Of a DNA stretch of 64,000 nt, positions 47,636 through 57,175 are shown piece by piece; within the stretch, counting starts at the first letter, position 1; the number at the start of each line of letters is the position of its first letter. The notes below the pieces were generated by a model. That model was not told the origin of the DNA and ran no database searches. It saw nothing but the letters and a program-made list of their open reading frames with translations. The position numbers were made by a program, and so were the translations under genes. This DNA is from Arcobacter lacus (lineage in GTDB: Bacteria; Campylobacterota; Campylobacteria; Campylobacterales; Arcobacteraceae): assembly GCF_003063295.1 (NCBI RefSeq), contig NZ_MUXF01000004.1, positions 42,400 to 106,399 on the forward strand, given 5' to 3'.

Positions 47636-49666
47636 ATGACTGAAGCCCAAATACAATTACAAACAGCATTGACAACAACTTTTATGAAAAATTTAGCCTT
47701 CTTAAGCGAGTATGATAATTACCTTTATCAAAAAGTCGATGAACTTTCTCGTATGATAGAAAATGGAACATATAAAGAAAAATATGCTTTGGATTTTATT
47801 ATGGAGAATGGAGAATTTGACATATATGATATTGTAAATGATAAGTATCTATATAATAAGAATCCAAAAAAAATAAATAATGATTTAATTAGAGAAGTGG
47901 AACTTAATGAAAAAAATTCCATTTTAAATATTCCTGAATATTTTTTTTCAAATGAAAATGTGCAAATTAACATAGAAAATAGATTTAATTTTAATCACTT
48001 AACTGAATTAGCTGCTTTAACTTTAACTGATATGTCTAAATATTCAAATTTATTAAAAGATAATTTAGAAAATAAGAAAAAAAGACTAAAACATCTAAAT
48101 AAATTTGTTTTCTTAGGAACTTTACTAGGAAGACACATTCCAAAAATTACAGAGAAAATAAATGCTGATTTATATTTGGTTTTAGAAAGAAATTTGGAAA
48201 TCTTTAGATTATCTTTATTTACTATTGATTATACAATTCTTGCACAAAAAGGTGTAGTTTTTTCTATTATGGATGAATATCAAATAGAAAAAACTAAACT
48301 AGAATTATTCTTAGATACTGGTTTCTTATATAATTATTTAATTAAATTTTCATCAACTTCTATAAACATAGATAAATATATTGATAATTTATTATCTACA
48401 ATAAATTCAAGAAAACCAACTTTTTATGACTACAATAGATTGCTTTATACACATACCAATAGAACAACTGATTATATAAAATGTGGTTATAATGTTTTAC
48501 TTTTTAATAAAATAAAAGATAAATGTAAAAGTTTTGATAATATTCCTGTTTTGTATATAGCCGCAGGACCATCTTTAGATGAAAATATTGAATGGATTAA
48601 AGAAAATCAGAATAAATTTTTTATCATAGCTATAGGAGCTATTTATAAAAAATTATTAGCTAATAATATTCATATAAATATTATTACAACTTTTGATGAA
48701 CAAGAATTTTTAAATGAAACACAATTTGATGATGAAAGTGTATTGAAAATAGATCAAGATACTATAATTTTAGCTTCTACAATATCTAATCAAAAAATTA
48801 TCAAAAAATTATCTTCAAAAAACTTATTTCTATATGAGGTATTTTACCCTTTTCATAAAAATAATTTAGCAGTTAGTGGATTTAGTATTGGAGAATTAAC
48901 TTTAGATATTTTAATAAAATTAAATGCTAAAAAAGTTTATTTGATAGGTTTAGATTTTGCATTAAATCAAAAAACAGGAGCTAGCCATTCTTTAAATTCA
49001 GAATCTGGTACTACAAAATTAGACCTTATAATTAGTCAAAACAGAGATATCTTTCATAGTAGAGAAAGTCTAATTAAAGTAAAAGGTAATTTATTAGAAG
49101 AAGTTTTTACAACACCTTTATTTTTTAATTCAATACAATCAGCGGAAATCTTTTTATCACATAAAATTGATAATATGGAATTTTTTAATCTCTCAAAAAA
49201 TGGAGCATTTCTTAATGGAGCAACTCCACTTAATATAGACGATTTAAATTTAAAGGATTTTCAGAATATACCTTTTTCAGTAAATAATGATATTTTATTT
49301 TTATTAAAAGATAACTCTTTAAGTATGCTATCAGTGGAATCTAAATTATCAATAAAAAATGAAATTATATTTTTAGAAAGAGATATTTTTAATTTGCTAA
49401 ATGAAATAAAGAATGTAAATTTTCTAACATTCAACGAACTATTAGAAAACATTCATCAAATCTATGAATTATCTCGTAAATATACATATAGTAATAAAAT
49501 CTTCGAAAACTATTTTAAAATAATTACTCCTTATTTACTTTATCATTTTAATGATATAAAACTAAAAGATGAAACTAAAAAAGTAAATAAAATTAAAGAA
49601 ATTTTTATAAATCAAGTAGAAAGAATAGTGGACGATTACAAAATGTGTTTGGAAAGAATTATTTAA
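47636..49666 (+). CDS. Maf-type flagellin glycosyltransferase (DUF115 / MptE-like domain)
   Basis: A 676-residue protein of the motility accessory factor family, which transfers nonulosonic acids from CMP donors to serine or threonine of flagellin. The central DUF115 core starts near residue 306 (VLYIAAGPSLDENIEWI, then FFIIAIGAIYKKLL and IITTFDEQ) and runs to about 480, including VYLIGLDFAL and the GASHSLNSESGT segment. The flanking N- and C-terminal regions are helical. It is next to both flagellin genes and divergent from the nonulosonate operon, exactly where the transferase would be expected. Confidence 0.85.
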   Translation: MTEAQIQLQTALTTTFMKNLAFLSEYDNYLYQKVDELSRMIENGTYKEKYALDFIMENGEFDIYDIVNDKYLYNKNPKKINNDLIREVELNEKNSILNIPEYFFSNENVQINIENRFNFNHLTELAALTLTDMSKYSNLLKDNLENKKKRLKHLNKFVFLGTLLGRHIPKITEKINADLYLVLERNLEIFRLSLFTIDYTILAQKGVVFSIMDEYQIEKTKLELFLDTGFLYNYLIKFSSTSINIDKYIDNLLSTINSRKPTFYDYNRLLYTHTNRTTDYIKCGYNVLLFNKIKDKCKSFDNIPVLYIAAGPSLDENIEWIKENQNKFFIIAIGAIYKKLLANNIHINIITTFDEQEFLNETQFDDESVLKIDQDTIILASTISNQKIIKKLSSKNLFLYEVFYPFHKNNLAVSGFSIGELTLDILIKLNAKKVYLIGLDFALNQKTGASHSLNSESGTTKLDLIISQNRDIFHSRESLIKVKGNLLEEVFTTPLFFNSIQSAEIFLSHKIDNMEFFNLSKNGAFLNGATPLNIDDLNLKDFQNIPFSVNNDILFLLKDNSLSMLSVESKLSIKNEIIFLERDIFNLLNEIKNVNFLTFNELLENIHQIYELSRKYTYSNKIFENYFKIITPYLLYHFNDIKLKDETKKVNKIKEIFINQVERIVDDYKMCLERII

Positions 49667-49675
49667 TGAAGGATA

Positions 49676-49701
49676 AAGACTACCTCTATTGAAGTAGTCT
49701 T
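49676..49701. terminator. Hairpin across the stop codon of flagellin A-like gene
   Basis: The arms AAGACTAC and GTAGTCTT with a 10-base loop, spanning the flagellin stop codon (49686-49688). It serves the convergent maf-type and flagellin genes. A related, shorter hairpin spans the stop of the other flagellin. Confidence 0.5.
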
Positions 49702-50534
49702 AGAACATTTTGCTGAACTGCATTAGCTTGGCTAATTGCATAAGATCCCGCCTGAGAAATAATATTTAATTTATTAAAATTTGCAGATTCTTGTGCATAA
49801 TCAACATCTCTAATAACCGATTCTGCATTTTTAATATTTGTTGCTTGAGTTGAAAGATTTCTAACTGCACTTTCAATCTGATTTTGAGTAGAACCGATGT
49901 CTCCTCTATATCCATTAAGTGTTGTGATTGCACTATCAACTGCAGTTTGTCCTGATTGTGCAACTGCTGTAGTTAAACCTGAAACCGCTAAACCTGTTAA
50001 AGAAGTTAAAGCCAAACCTGCTGTATTAGATCTAACACCTGTCATAGTAATCGTATCTGTAGTTTTTTCTCCAACTTGAAATGACAACGAAGCAGTAGAA
50101 GCAGCACCAGATGTAGCATCTAATTGTAACAAATAGCTTCCATTATAATTTGTTTGTTGTGCAATATTATCCAACTGTTCTAATAATTTTGTGATATCTT
50201 TTCTAATTGATTCTCTACCATCAGCTGAAGTTGTTGCTGTATTTGCTTGGATTAATTTAGCTTTAACTGTATCTAAAATGTTTGATTGTTCAGCCATTGA
50301 TTTATCAGCAATTTGTAAAAGTGCAACTGCTGAATTTCCATTTGATATACCTTGATTTATAGAAGTTGCTTGAGTTCTTAATTTATCTGCAATTGCAAGA
50401 CCTGAAGCATCATCTGCTGCTTTATTTACTTTTAAACCTGAAGAAAGTTTTTCTAACGAAGAAGTTATAGCTTTATTTGTATTTGAAGCTGACTCTTGAG
50501 CAGTAAGCGATGAAACATTTGTATTAATTTTCAT
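49686..50534 (-). CDS. Flagellin (distal copy)
   Basis: A 282-residue short flagellin made of D0/D1 domains with almost no D2/D3. The N-terminal MKINTNVSSLTAQESASNTNKAI and SSGLKVNKAADDASGLAI, and the C-terminal SATNIKNAESVIRDVDYA to AVQQNVLRLLQ, are standard filament-core sequences. A Ser/Thr/Ala-rich centre (about 140-200) is the probable site of O-linked sugars. It is paralogous to the flagellin 168 bases upstream, with long stretches of identical DNA. I could not find a convincing sigma-28 promoter before it. Confidence 0.95.
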   Translation of the reverse strand: MKINTNVSSLTAQESASNTNKAITSSLEKLSSGLKVNKAADDASGLAIADKLRTQATSINQGISNGNSAVALLQIADKSMAEQSNILDTVKAKLIQANTATTSADGRESIRKDITKLLEQLDNIAQQTNYNGSYLLQLDATSGAASTASLSFQVGEKTTDTITMTGVRSNTAGLALTSLTGLAVSGLTTAVAQSGQTAVDSAITTLNGYRGDIGSTQNQIESAVRNLSTQATNIKNAESVIRDVDYAQESANFNKLNIISQAGSYAISQANAVQQNVLRLLQ

Positions 50535-50642
50535 AATAAATCCTTAGTTTATAACATAATCAATCATATGTTACTTATTCTTGGGATTATTATTTCATAT
50601 TAATTCTGAAAGTAAGATAAAATAAGTAATAATAAATAAAAT

Positions 50643-50671
50643 AAAAAAGTGAGAGTAATTCTCACTTTTTT
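50643..50671 (-). terminator. Strong terminator between the flagellin genes
   Basis: A perfect 12-bp stem (arms AAAAAAGTGAGA and TCTCACTTTTTT, loop GTAAT). The outer A/T tracts supply the U-run on either strand. It ends the proximal flagellin transcript before the distal flagellin gene. Confidence 0.85.
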
Positions 50672-50698
50672 TAATAAAAGAGAACTTAACCTTTTGCT

Positions 50699-50718
50699 AA
50701 GACTATTGAAGTAGTCTT
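50699..50718. terminator. Hairpin across the stop codon of the proximal flagellin
   Basis: The arms AAGACTA and TAGTCTT with the 6-base loop TTGAAG. The flagellin stop codon (50703-50705) lies in one arm. This mirrors the hairpin at the end of the distal flagellin; no T-run follows directly. Confidence 0.4.
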
Positions 50719-51554
50719 AAAACATTTTGTTGAGTAGAATTAGCTTGGCTAATCGCATAAGACCCTGCTTGTGCAATAATATTTAATTTATTGTAATTTG
50801 CAGATTCAGCAGCATAATCAACGTCTCTAATTGTAGACTCAGCATTTTTAATATTTGTTGCTTGAGTTGTTAAGTTTCTAATAGCTGATTCAACTTGGTT
50901 TTGTGTAGAACCGATGTCTCCTCTATATCCATTAAGTGTTGTAATCGCAGTATCAACCACTGTTTGTTGTGCAGCAGCAACCGCAGTAGTTAAACCTGAA
51001 GCAGCTAAACCTGCCAAAGTAGTTAAACTTAAACCTGTAGTATTTGCTCGAACTGTATTCATTGTAATTGTATCCGAAGTTTTCTCACCAATTTGGAAAA
51101 CATGTGCTGTACTTGCTGCAGATGTACCAGAAGTTGCATCAGATTGTAATAAATATGTACCATTATAATTAGTTTGTTTAGCAATATTATCTAATTGATT
51201 TAATAATTTATCAATATCTTTTCTAATTGACTCTCTACCATCAGCTGAAGTTGTTGCTGTATTTGCTTGGATTAATTTAGCTTTAACTGTATCTAAAATG
51301 TTTGATTGTTCAGCCATTGATTTATCAGCAATTTGTAAAAGTGCAACTGCTGAATTTCCATTTGATATACCTTGATTTATAGAACTTGCTTGAGTTCTTA
51401 ATTTATCTGCAATTGCAAGACCTGAAGCATCATCTGCTGCTTTATTGATTCTTAAACCTGAAGAAAGTTTTTCTAACGAACTTGTTATACTCTTATTTGT
51501 TTGACTTGTTGATTCTTGTGCATTTAAAGATGAAACGTTTGTATTAATTCTCAT
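50703..51554 (-). CDS. Flagellin (proximal copy)
   Basis: A 283-residue short flagellin with the same D0/D1-only plan: MRINTNVSSLNAQESTSQTNKSI at the start, SSGLRINKAADDASGLAIADKL, and the C-terminal NIKNAESTIRDVDYA to TQQNVLRLLQ. The centre is Ser/Thr/Ala-rich. It has a plausible sigma-28 promoter, a 17-bp palindrome in its leader and its own strong terminator. It is therefore likely to be the main or independently regulated flagellin of the two. Confidence 0.95.
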   Translation of the reverse strand: MRINTNVSSLNAQESTSQTNKSITSSLEKLSSGLRINKAADDASGLAIADKLRTQASSINQGISNGNSAVALLQIADKSMAEQSNILDTVKAKLIQANTATTSADGRESIRKDIDKLLNQLDNIAKQTNYNGTYLLQSDATSGTSAASTAHVFQIGEKTSDTITMNTVRANTTGLSLTTLAGLAASGLTTAVAAAQQTVVDTAITTLNGYRGDIGSTQNQVESAIRNLTTQATNIKNAESTIRDVDYAAESANYNKLNIIAQAGSYAISQANSTQQNVLRLLQ

Positions 51555-51587
51555 AATATATCCTTTTTAATTTAGATTATGACACAT

Positions 51588-51604
51588 TGTGAATACTATT
51601 CACA
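51588..51604. promoter_or_regulatory. 17-bp palindrome in the flagellin leader
   Basis: TGTGAATA and TATTCACA flank one central base, a perfect inverted repeat about 33 bases before the proximal flagellin ATG and downstream of the predicted sigma-28 start site. It could be an operator or an mRNA hairpin. The distal flagellin lacks it. Confidence 0.45.
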
Positions 51605-51623
51605 CCCCAAAATATTTCTTGTC

Positions 51624-51650
51624 TTATCAAGCATAGAGCTACAAAATTTC
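51624..51650 (-). promoter_or_regulatory. Sigma-28-like promoter of the proximal flagellin
   Basis: On the minus strand, GAAATTTT and CTTGATAA are separated by exactly 11 bases, compared with the FliA consensus TAAAGTTT-N11-GCCGATAA (6 of 8 and 5 of 8 matches, GATAA intact). A leader of about 60 bases would follow. Confidence 0.5.
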
Positions 51651-51895
51651 TTCTGCTCTCTTCGGATTTCATCAAACCCTAAAATTTATAAGAGAATTAT
51701 TTCATAACATTTCTTAAATTTAGTTTAAATTATTTTTGTTTATAAAATATTTTTATTTTTTAAAAAATATATTTGATAAGGCATCTCAATTATAACCACA
51801 ATAAATATTTAGATATAAGTATAAATTATAATTGATTATGCAAATTATAAGGTTGTTTTATATAAAATTTCAAAAAACGTCGTAAAGGTTTAAAA

Positions 51896-53278
51896 ATGAA
51901 AGAAAAAAATGAATTTTTAGATAAGACTCCTTATCGATATAGAAGATATCTTGGATATCTTCTAGCTACTATTGTTGCACTTAGCTTGCCATTTATAAAA
52001 ATAAATGAAAATCAAATTTTCTTACTATCTTTTGACAAAAAACAATTACATTTACTTGGAATTGCTTTTGATATGCAAGAGCTATATTTGATGCCATTTT
52101 TATTGATGCTACTATTTTTAGGAATATTTGCTGTTACATCTTTGGGTGGTAGAGCTTGGTGTGGATGGGCATGTCCACAGACTATATTTAGAGTTATTTA
52201 CAGAGATTTAATTGAATCAAAACTTTTAAGTTTAAGAAGGATAAAAAATAAACAAAAAAATCCTGATTTAACAAAATCTGAAAATAAAGTAAAAAAAATT
52301 TTAGGTATAATTATTTGGTCATGTTTAGCACTTCTTGCCGCTTCTAATTTTATGTGGTACTTTATTCCCCCTGATGATTTCTTTGCTTATTTACAAAATC
52401 CAAGTGAACACTTATTTTTAATTGGATTTGTTTTAGCAATAGCAGGTTTTTTAATATATGATGTTGTGATGTTAAAAGAAGATTTTTGTGTTTACATCTG
52501 TCCATATTCAAGAGTTCAATCTGTTTTATATGACAATAATACTTATCAAGCTATCTATTCTACAAACAGAGGTGGAGATATCTACAATGATAAAAAAGAA
52601 AAAGTTGTATTTAAATTAAAAGATTTAGCAAGTAGTGAAAATGAATGTACAACTTGTGAATCATGTGTAACTGTTTGTCCAACACACATTGATATTAGAA
52701 AAGGATTACAACTTGAATGTATCAACTGTTTAGAATGTGTTGATGCTTGTACACAAGTTATGGGTAAATTAGGAAAACCTTCTTTAGTTCAATGGTCAAG
52801 TACAAATGCTATAAAATATAATACTCCGACAAAATTTGTAAGAAAATCTACTATTATGTATTTTGTTGCTTTATTAATTGTAATTTCTCTACTATTTGTT
52901 ATGGGTGGAGAAAAAGAGCATATGCTTTTAAATGTAAACAAAACAACAGAATTATATAAAGTTAAAGAGGATAATGTTGTAACAAATAACTTCTTATTAC
53001 TTTTCCAAAATACAGAGTCTCAAACATTGACTTATGATTTAGAAATAGTTGATAATCCTGATATTAAAATCACTAGATTTGAACCATTTACTCTAAGTCC
53101 TGGAAAATTAGCTAAAAAAGTTGTTATTCTTGAAACAAATAAAGTTTTAGTTAGTGATAATACTAAAGACACACCAATAACTATCACTTTAAAAGCTTAT
53201 GCAAAAGAAAATCCAGAAAAAGTTGTAGTTTATAGAAAAGCAACATTTATCTATCCAAGACTGGATAAACTTCAATAA
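51896..53278 (+). CDS. ccoG: Cytochrome cbb3 oxidase assembly protein CcoG
   Basis: CcoG is an inner-membrane polyferredoxin that reduces copper for insertion into cbb3-type cytochrome oxidase. The 460-residue protein has membrane segments near residues 20-35, 65-85, 140-155 and 170-190. It has CGWACPQT (C89, C93) and CVYICPYSRVQS, then two 4Fe-4S motifs (CTTCESCVTVCP and CINCLECVDAC). A further membrane helix and a C-terminal immunoglobulin-like periplasmic domain follow. Fe-S cysteines are complete. No cco structural genes are adjacent. Confidence 0.93.
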   Translation: MKEKNEFLDKTPYRYRRYLGYLLATIVALSLPFIKINENQIFLLSFDKKQLHLLGIAFDMQELYLMPFLLMLLFLGIFAVTSLGGRAWCGWACPQTIFRVIYRDLIESKLLSLRRIKNKQKNPDLTKSENKVKKILGIIIWSCLALLAASNFMWYFIPPDDFFAYLQNPSEHLFLIGFVLAIAGFLIYDVVMLKEDFCVYICPYSRVQSVLYDNNTYQAIYSTNRGGDIYNDKKEKVVFKLKDLASSENECTTCESCVTVCPTHIDIRKGLQLECINCLECVDACTQVMGKLGKPSLVQWSSTNAIKYNTPTKFVRKSTIMYFVALLIVISLLFVMGGEKEHMLLNVNKTTELYKVKEDNVVTNNFLLLFQNTESQTLTYDLEIVDNPDIKITRFEPFTLSPGKLAKKVVILETNKVLVSDNTKDTPITITLKAYAKENPEKVVVYRKATFIYPRLDKLQ

Positions 53279-53286
53279 ATTTATAT

Positions 53287-53308
53287 AAGATAAGTTAATT
53301 CTTATCTT
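53287..53308 (+). terminator. Hairpin after ccoG
   Basis: The arms AAGATAAG and CTTATCTT with a 6-base loop, 8 bases after the ccoG stop. There is no proper T-run, so it is a weak terminator or an mRNA-end stem. Confidence 0.45.
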
Positions 53309-53390
53309 GTATAACTTACTTATTATCATATCTTAGATACAATCGCTTTTTAATTTATATTTGAATGATTTTTATTGGAGAATTTTTAAA

Positions 53391-55007
53391 ATGACAAAAT
53401 ACATTTTTGTAACGGGTGGAGTTTTAAGCTCACTTGGAAAAGGTATCACTTCTGCATCTATTGCAACAATACTAAAACAATCAGGCTTCAAAGTAAGCAT
53501 GTTAAAAATTGACCCATACTTAAATGTAGACCCAGGAACAATGAGTCCTTTAGAGCATGGTGAAGTATTTGTAACTGCTGATGGAGCTGAAACGGACCTT
53601 GATTTAGGAAATTATGAAAGATTTATTGATAAATCTTTAACTAAAAAAAATAGTTTCACAACAGGGCAAGTTTATTTAAGTGTTATAAAAAGAGAAAGAG
53701 AAGGTGGTTATTTAGGAAAAACTATCCAAGTAATCCCTCACGTAGTTGATGAAATAAAAACTAGAATTTTTGATGCTGCTGAAGATAATGAATTTTTAAT
53801 TATTGAAATTGGTGGAACAGTTGGAGATATAGAAAGTCTTCCATTTTTAGAGGCTATTCGTTCTATTCGTCATGAACTTCCAAAATCAAATACTATGAAT
53901 TTACATGTAAGTTTAGTTCCATTTATAAAAGCAGCAGGAGAACTTAAAACAAAACCAACTCAACACTCTGTTCAAGAGTTAAGAAGAATTGGAATAACTC
54001 CTCATATGCTAGTTTGTAGAACTGAAAAAGAGTTACCAAAAGCATTAAAAGATAAATTAGCATTATCTTGCGACATAGATAGAAATGCTGTTATTGAAGC
54101 TGGTGATGCACAATCAATATATCAAGTGCCTCTTCAATTTATAAAAGAAGGTATTTTAACTCCATTATCTGAACACTTTAATATAAAAATTAAACCAAAT
54201 ATGGAAAAATGGGATACTTTAGTAAAAAATATTTTAGTTCCACAAGACGAAGTTACAATTGCTTTTGTTGGTAAATATTTAGGATTAAAAGAATCATATA
54301 AATCTCTTATTGAAGCTTTAATTCATGCCGGAGCGCATCTAAATACAAAAATAAATATTCACTGGTGTGATAGTGAAAGAATAGAAGATATCGGTGTTTA
54401 TGATGTTATTGGAAATGCAGATGGAATTTTAGTTGCTGGTGGATTTGGACATAGAGGTGTTGAAGGTAAAATTGCAGCAATTAAATATGCAAGAGAAAAT
54501 AAAATCCCTTATCTTGGTATTTGTCTTGGTATGCAACTATCTATTATAGAATTTGCAAGAAATGTTTTAGGAATTGAAGATGCAAATTCTATTGAATTTG
54601 ATGCGCAAACAAAAAATCCTTTAATATATTTAATTGATGAATTTATTGATCAAAGTGGAAATAAACAATTAAGAACTCATGAATCACCAATGGGTGGTAC
54701 AATGAGACTTGGAGAATATCCATTCGAACCATTAAAAGGTACGAAATTACAAAAAGCTTATGGAAATGATGAAGTATATTATGAAAGACATAGACATAGA
54801 TATGAAGCAAATCCAAAATATAAAGAAGCTTTAGAAAATGCAGGAATGATAATCTCTGGACAATCAAATGGTTTAATTGAAGCTGTTGAATTAAAAGAAC
54901 ATCCTTGGTTTGTTGGAGTTCAATTCCATCCTGAATTTACTTCTCATTTGGAAACTCCAAACCCAATTATTTTAGAATTTGTAAGACAAGCAAATTCACC
55001 TAAATAA
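53391..55007 (+). CDS. pyrG: CTP synthase
   Basis: PyrG aminates UTP to CTP using glutamine and ATP; CTP is also the substrate of the island's cytidylyltransferase. From the ATG at 53391 the product is 538 residues and begins [18 protein letters not shown], as in the family, with GGAG 10 bases upstream. An in-frame ATG at 53361 would add ten unrelated residues. The synthase domain ([11 protein letters not shown]-loop, [13 protein letters not shown]) is followed by a glutamine amidotransferase domain with catalytic Cys in LGICLGMQL and His/Glu in FHPEF. Confidence 0.97.
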   Translation: MTKYIFVTGGVLSSLGKGITSASIATILKQSGFKVSMLKIDPYLNVDPGTMSPLEHGEVFVTADGAETDLDLGNYERFIDKSLTKKNSFTTGQVYLSVIKREREGGYLGKTIQVIPHVVDEIKTRIFDAAEDNEFLIIEIGGTVGDIESLPFLEAIRSIRHELPKSNTMNLHVSLVPFIKAAGELKTKPTQHSVQELRRIGITPHMLVCRTEKELPKALKDKLALSCDIDRNAVIEAGDAQSIYQVPLQFIKEGILTPLSEHFNIKIKPNMEKWDTLVKNILVPQDEVTIAFVGKYLGLKESYKSLIEALIHAGAHLNTKINIHWCDSERIEDIGVYDVIGNADGILVAGGFGHRGVEGKIAAIKYARENKIPYLGICLGMQLSIIEFARNVLGIEDANSIEFDAQTKNPLIYLIDEFIDQSGNKQLRTHESPMGGTMRLGEYPFEPLKGTKLQKAYGNDEVYYERHRHRYEANPKYKEALENAGMIISGQSNGLIEAVELKEHPWFVGVQFHPEFTSHLETPNPIILEFVRQANSPK

Positions 55008-56575
55008 TGTCTAAAATAACTAAAGATAGACTTTTTGAACTATTATCTGCAAGGCATGTAAATAATCCTTATTCAAAACTTGCAGATATTCCTCCTCCAA
55101 CTTCATTTAAAGATATAGATATTGCTACAAAAAGAATTAAAAAAGCAATTTTAGAAAATGAAACTATCACTATAGTTGGTGACTATGATGTAGATGGCAT
55201 TGTTTCTACAACTATTATGCTTGATTTTTTTAAACAAATAAACATAAAAGTAAATCACATAATCCCAAATAGATTTGAACATGGTTATGGATTATCTACT
55301 AAAATTATTGATTTAATAGAAAAAGGCTTGGTAATTACTGTAGATAATGGAATATCAGCTTATGAAGCAAGTTTAAAATTAAAAGAAAAAAATATTGATT
55401 TAATAATAACAGATCATCACACAGTTGGTGAAAAAATACCAGAAGCTCTTGCAATAATAAACCCAAAACAAAAAGATTGTACTTTTCCATTTAAAGATAT
55501 TTGTGGAGCTCAAGTTGCTTGGTATTTATGTGCAGCAATAAAAAAAGAGATGAATTTAAATGTAAATATGTCAGACTATCTTGACTTATTATGTATTGCG
55601 ATAATTGCAGATATTATGCCTATGACTGCACTAAACTATACCATTACAAAACAAGGATTAAAAAAATTAAAATCATCTTCAAGAGAAGCTTTTAAACTTT
55701 TAAATACTATTTTGTCAAAAGAATCTTTGATAAGTGATGATATTGGTTTTTTTATTGCTCCAAAACTAAATAGTGCTGGAAGAATGGATGATGCAACTAT
55801 TGCTTTAGATTTTTTATTATCTGAAGACTCTTTTAGTGCAAATGAATCTTTAAGTTTATTAGATGAACTAAACAATTATAGAAAAACTTTGCAAGAAGAT
55901 ATTTCAAATAAAGCAAATTTAAAAATCGATAAAAATAAAAATGCCATTATTGTTTGGGATGAAAACTGGCATGAAGGAGTTATTGGAATAGTTGCTTCAA
56001 AATTATCTAATTTATATAAAAAACCTGCTTTTATTTTTACAGTTCAAGAAAATGATATTGCAAAAGGAAGCGTAAGAGCAAATTCAAATATAAATTTATA
56101 TGAACTTATCTCAAAAACTTCTCATTTACTTTTAGGTTTTGGTGGGCATAAAAATGCTGCAGGATTATCTCTAAAATTAGAAAACATAGAGGAATTTGAA
56201 AAAATAATAAATGAAGAATTAGAAAATTTTAAAGATGATTTACATATTGAAATTGATACACTTGGAGAATTAGATGTTTCTAGTGTTGATTTAGAATTTT
56301 TATCTATTATTGAAGGGTTTGAACCTTATGGATTGGAAAATCATCGTCCAATTTTCAAAATCTCAAATGTAAATTTAGTAAAATATGATTTAATTGGTCG
56401 TGATAAAAATCATTTAAAACTTACTTTAAATAGTAATGGTGTAATCTTTGAAGCTATAAAATTTAATGATTCAAATAAAAATATTTCAAATAACCTTAAC
56501 CTAATTGTATCTATTGCAAAAAATGAATTTAAAGGAGTTATAACTCCTCAATTCTTAATTCAAGAGATTTTATAA
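55007..56575 (+). CDS. recJ: Single-stranded-DNA exonuclease RecJ
   Basis: RecJ degrades single-stranded DNA 5' to 3' in recombination and repair. The 522-residue protein carries the DHH-family motifs: GDYDVDGIVSTTIM, VDNGISA, TDHHTVGE, and the DHHA1 glycine motif GFGGHKNAAG. It also has a C-terminal OB-like domain. It is somewhat shorter than the E. coli enzyme but the core is complete. Its ATG overlaps the pyrG stop (TAATG). Confidence 0.94.
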   Translation: MSKITKDRLFELLSARHVNNPYSKLADIPPPTSFKDIDIATKRIKKAILENETITIVGDYDVDGIVSTTIMLDFFKQINIKVNHIIPNRFEHGYGLSTKIIDLIEKGLVITVDNGISAYEASLKLKEKNIDLIITDHHTVGEKIPEALAIINPKQKDCTFPFKDICGAQVAWYLCAAIKKEMNLNVNMSDYLDLLCIAIIADIMPMTALNYTITKQGLKKLKSSSREAFKLLNTILSKESLISDDIGFFIAPKLNSAGRMDDATIALDFLLSEDSFSANESLSLLDELNNYRKTLQEDISNKANLKIDKNKNAIIVWDENWHEGVIGIVASKLSNLYKKPAFIFTVQENDIAKGSVRANSNINLYELISKTSHLLLGFGGHKNAAGLSLKLENIEEFEKIINEELENFKDDLHIEIDTLGELDVSSVDLEFLSIIEGFEPYGLENHRPIFKISNVNLVKYDLIGRDKNHLKLTLNSNGVIFEAIKFNDSNKNISNNLNLIVSIAKNEFKGVITPQFLIQEIL

Positions 56576-57172
56576 AACCAAAGGTTGTCTTATAAGTGGA
56601 TCTTTTGGTTTGTCTTTTTTATCAATAGAATAATTTCCCTCAAGATTTATAATTTCATCATCAATATCAGTTCTAGAGAAAGATGAAGTTAAAATATTTC
56701 CACTATTTATATCTATTAATTTTATAAAAAGATTTAAACTTTTATTTGAAATAGAATAAGTTCCAACTAAAGCATATCTAGACTTTACTTGATTTGATAA
56801 AATTTTTCCATATTCTCTTGTAAGAAGATTAAAACCTGATGGGCCAAATTCAAACTCTTTTCCAAGTTCTATTTCTCTTATGATAATATTTAAAGATGAT
56901 ATTTTATCTTTTAAGATGTTTGATAATAAAAAGCCAAGTTGAGATCTATTTTGCAGATTATCCAAATTTACAAAATCTGATACTAATACAACTTCTCCTA
57001 ACCTAACATTTCCTTTTATTTTTGATGCAGATTTATCAACCATATCAGAAATCATTGAATGAAAATCTGTGACATTAGTGACTGGATTTTTATATGAGCA
57101 AGAAGTAAAAAAAGTAGTTAAGAAAATTGAAACTACTAAAAATTTCAAAATTCCTAATTTTTTAAATGTCAT
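56570..57172 (-). CDS. FlgO-like outer-membrane lipoprotein, second of a pair
   Basis: A 200-residue putative lipoprotein: signal ILKFLVVSIFLTTFFTSC with acylated cysteine near residue 26. A FlgO-like domain follows, with the pattern VLVSDFVNLDNLQNRSQLGFLLSNIL, then YALVGTYSISNKSLNLFIKLIDINSGNIL. FlgO-type proteins support flagellar function or outer-membrane integrity in Vibrio and Campylobacterota. It is paralogous to, and 3 bases downstream of, the next gene. Its 3' end overlaps the recJ stop by 6 bases. Confidence 0.75.
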   Translation of the reverse strand: MTFKKLGILKFLVVSIFLTTFFTSCSYKNPVTNVTDFHSMISDMVDKSASKIKGNVRLGEVVLVSDFVNLDNLQNRSQLGFLLSNILKDKISSLNIIIREIELGKEFEFGPSGFNLLTREYGKILSNQVKSRYALVGTYSISNKSLNLFIKLIDINSGNILTSSFSRTDIDDEIINLEGNYSIDKKDKPKDPLIRQPLVL

Positions 57173-57175
57173 AAA

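Larger units (their letters stand above)
51555..51895. other. 341-base gap between the proximal flagellin and ccoG
   Basis: A divergent intergenic region with no supportable gene. The flagellin side holds the palindrome at 51588-51604 and the sigma-28-like promoter at 51624-51650. The ccoG side (51720-51895) is extremely AT-rich with several overlapping TATAAT-like hexamers and no ribosome site until just before ccoG. Confidence 0.7.

Noticed and set aside
50914..51168. Plus-strand open frames opposite both flagellins (50914-51168 and 49897-50079) with similar products
   Set aside because: They look conserved with each other only because they are antisense to homologous flagellin codons; there is no ribosome site and composition follows the flagellin frame.
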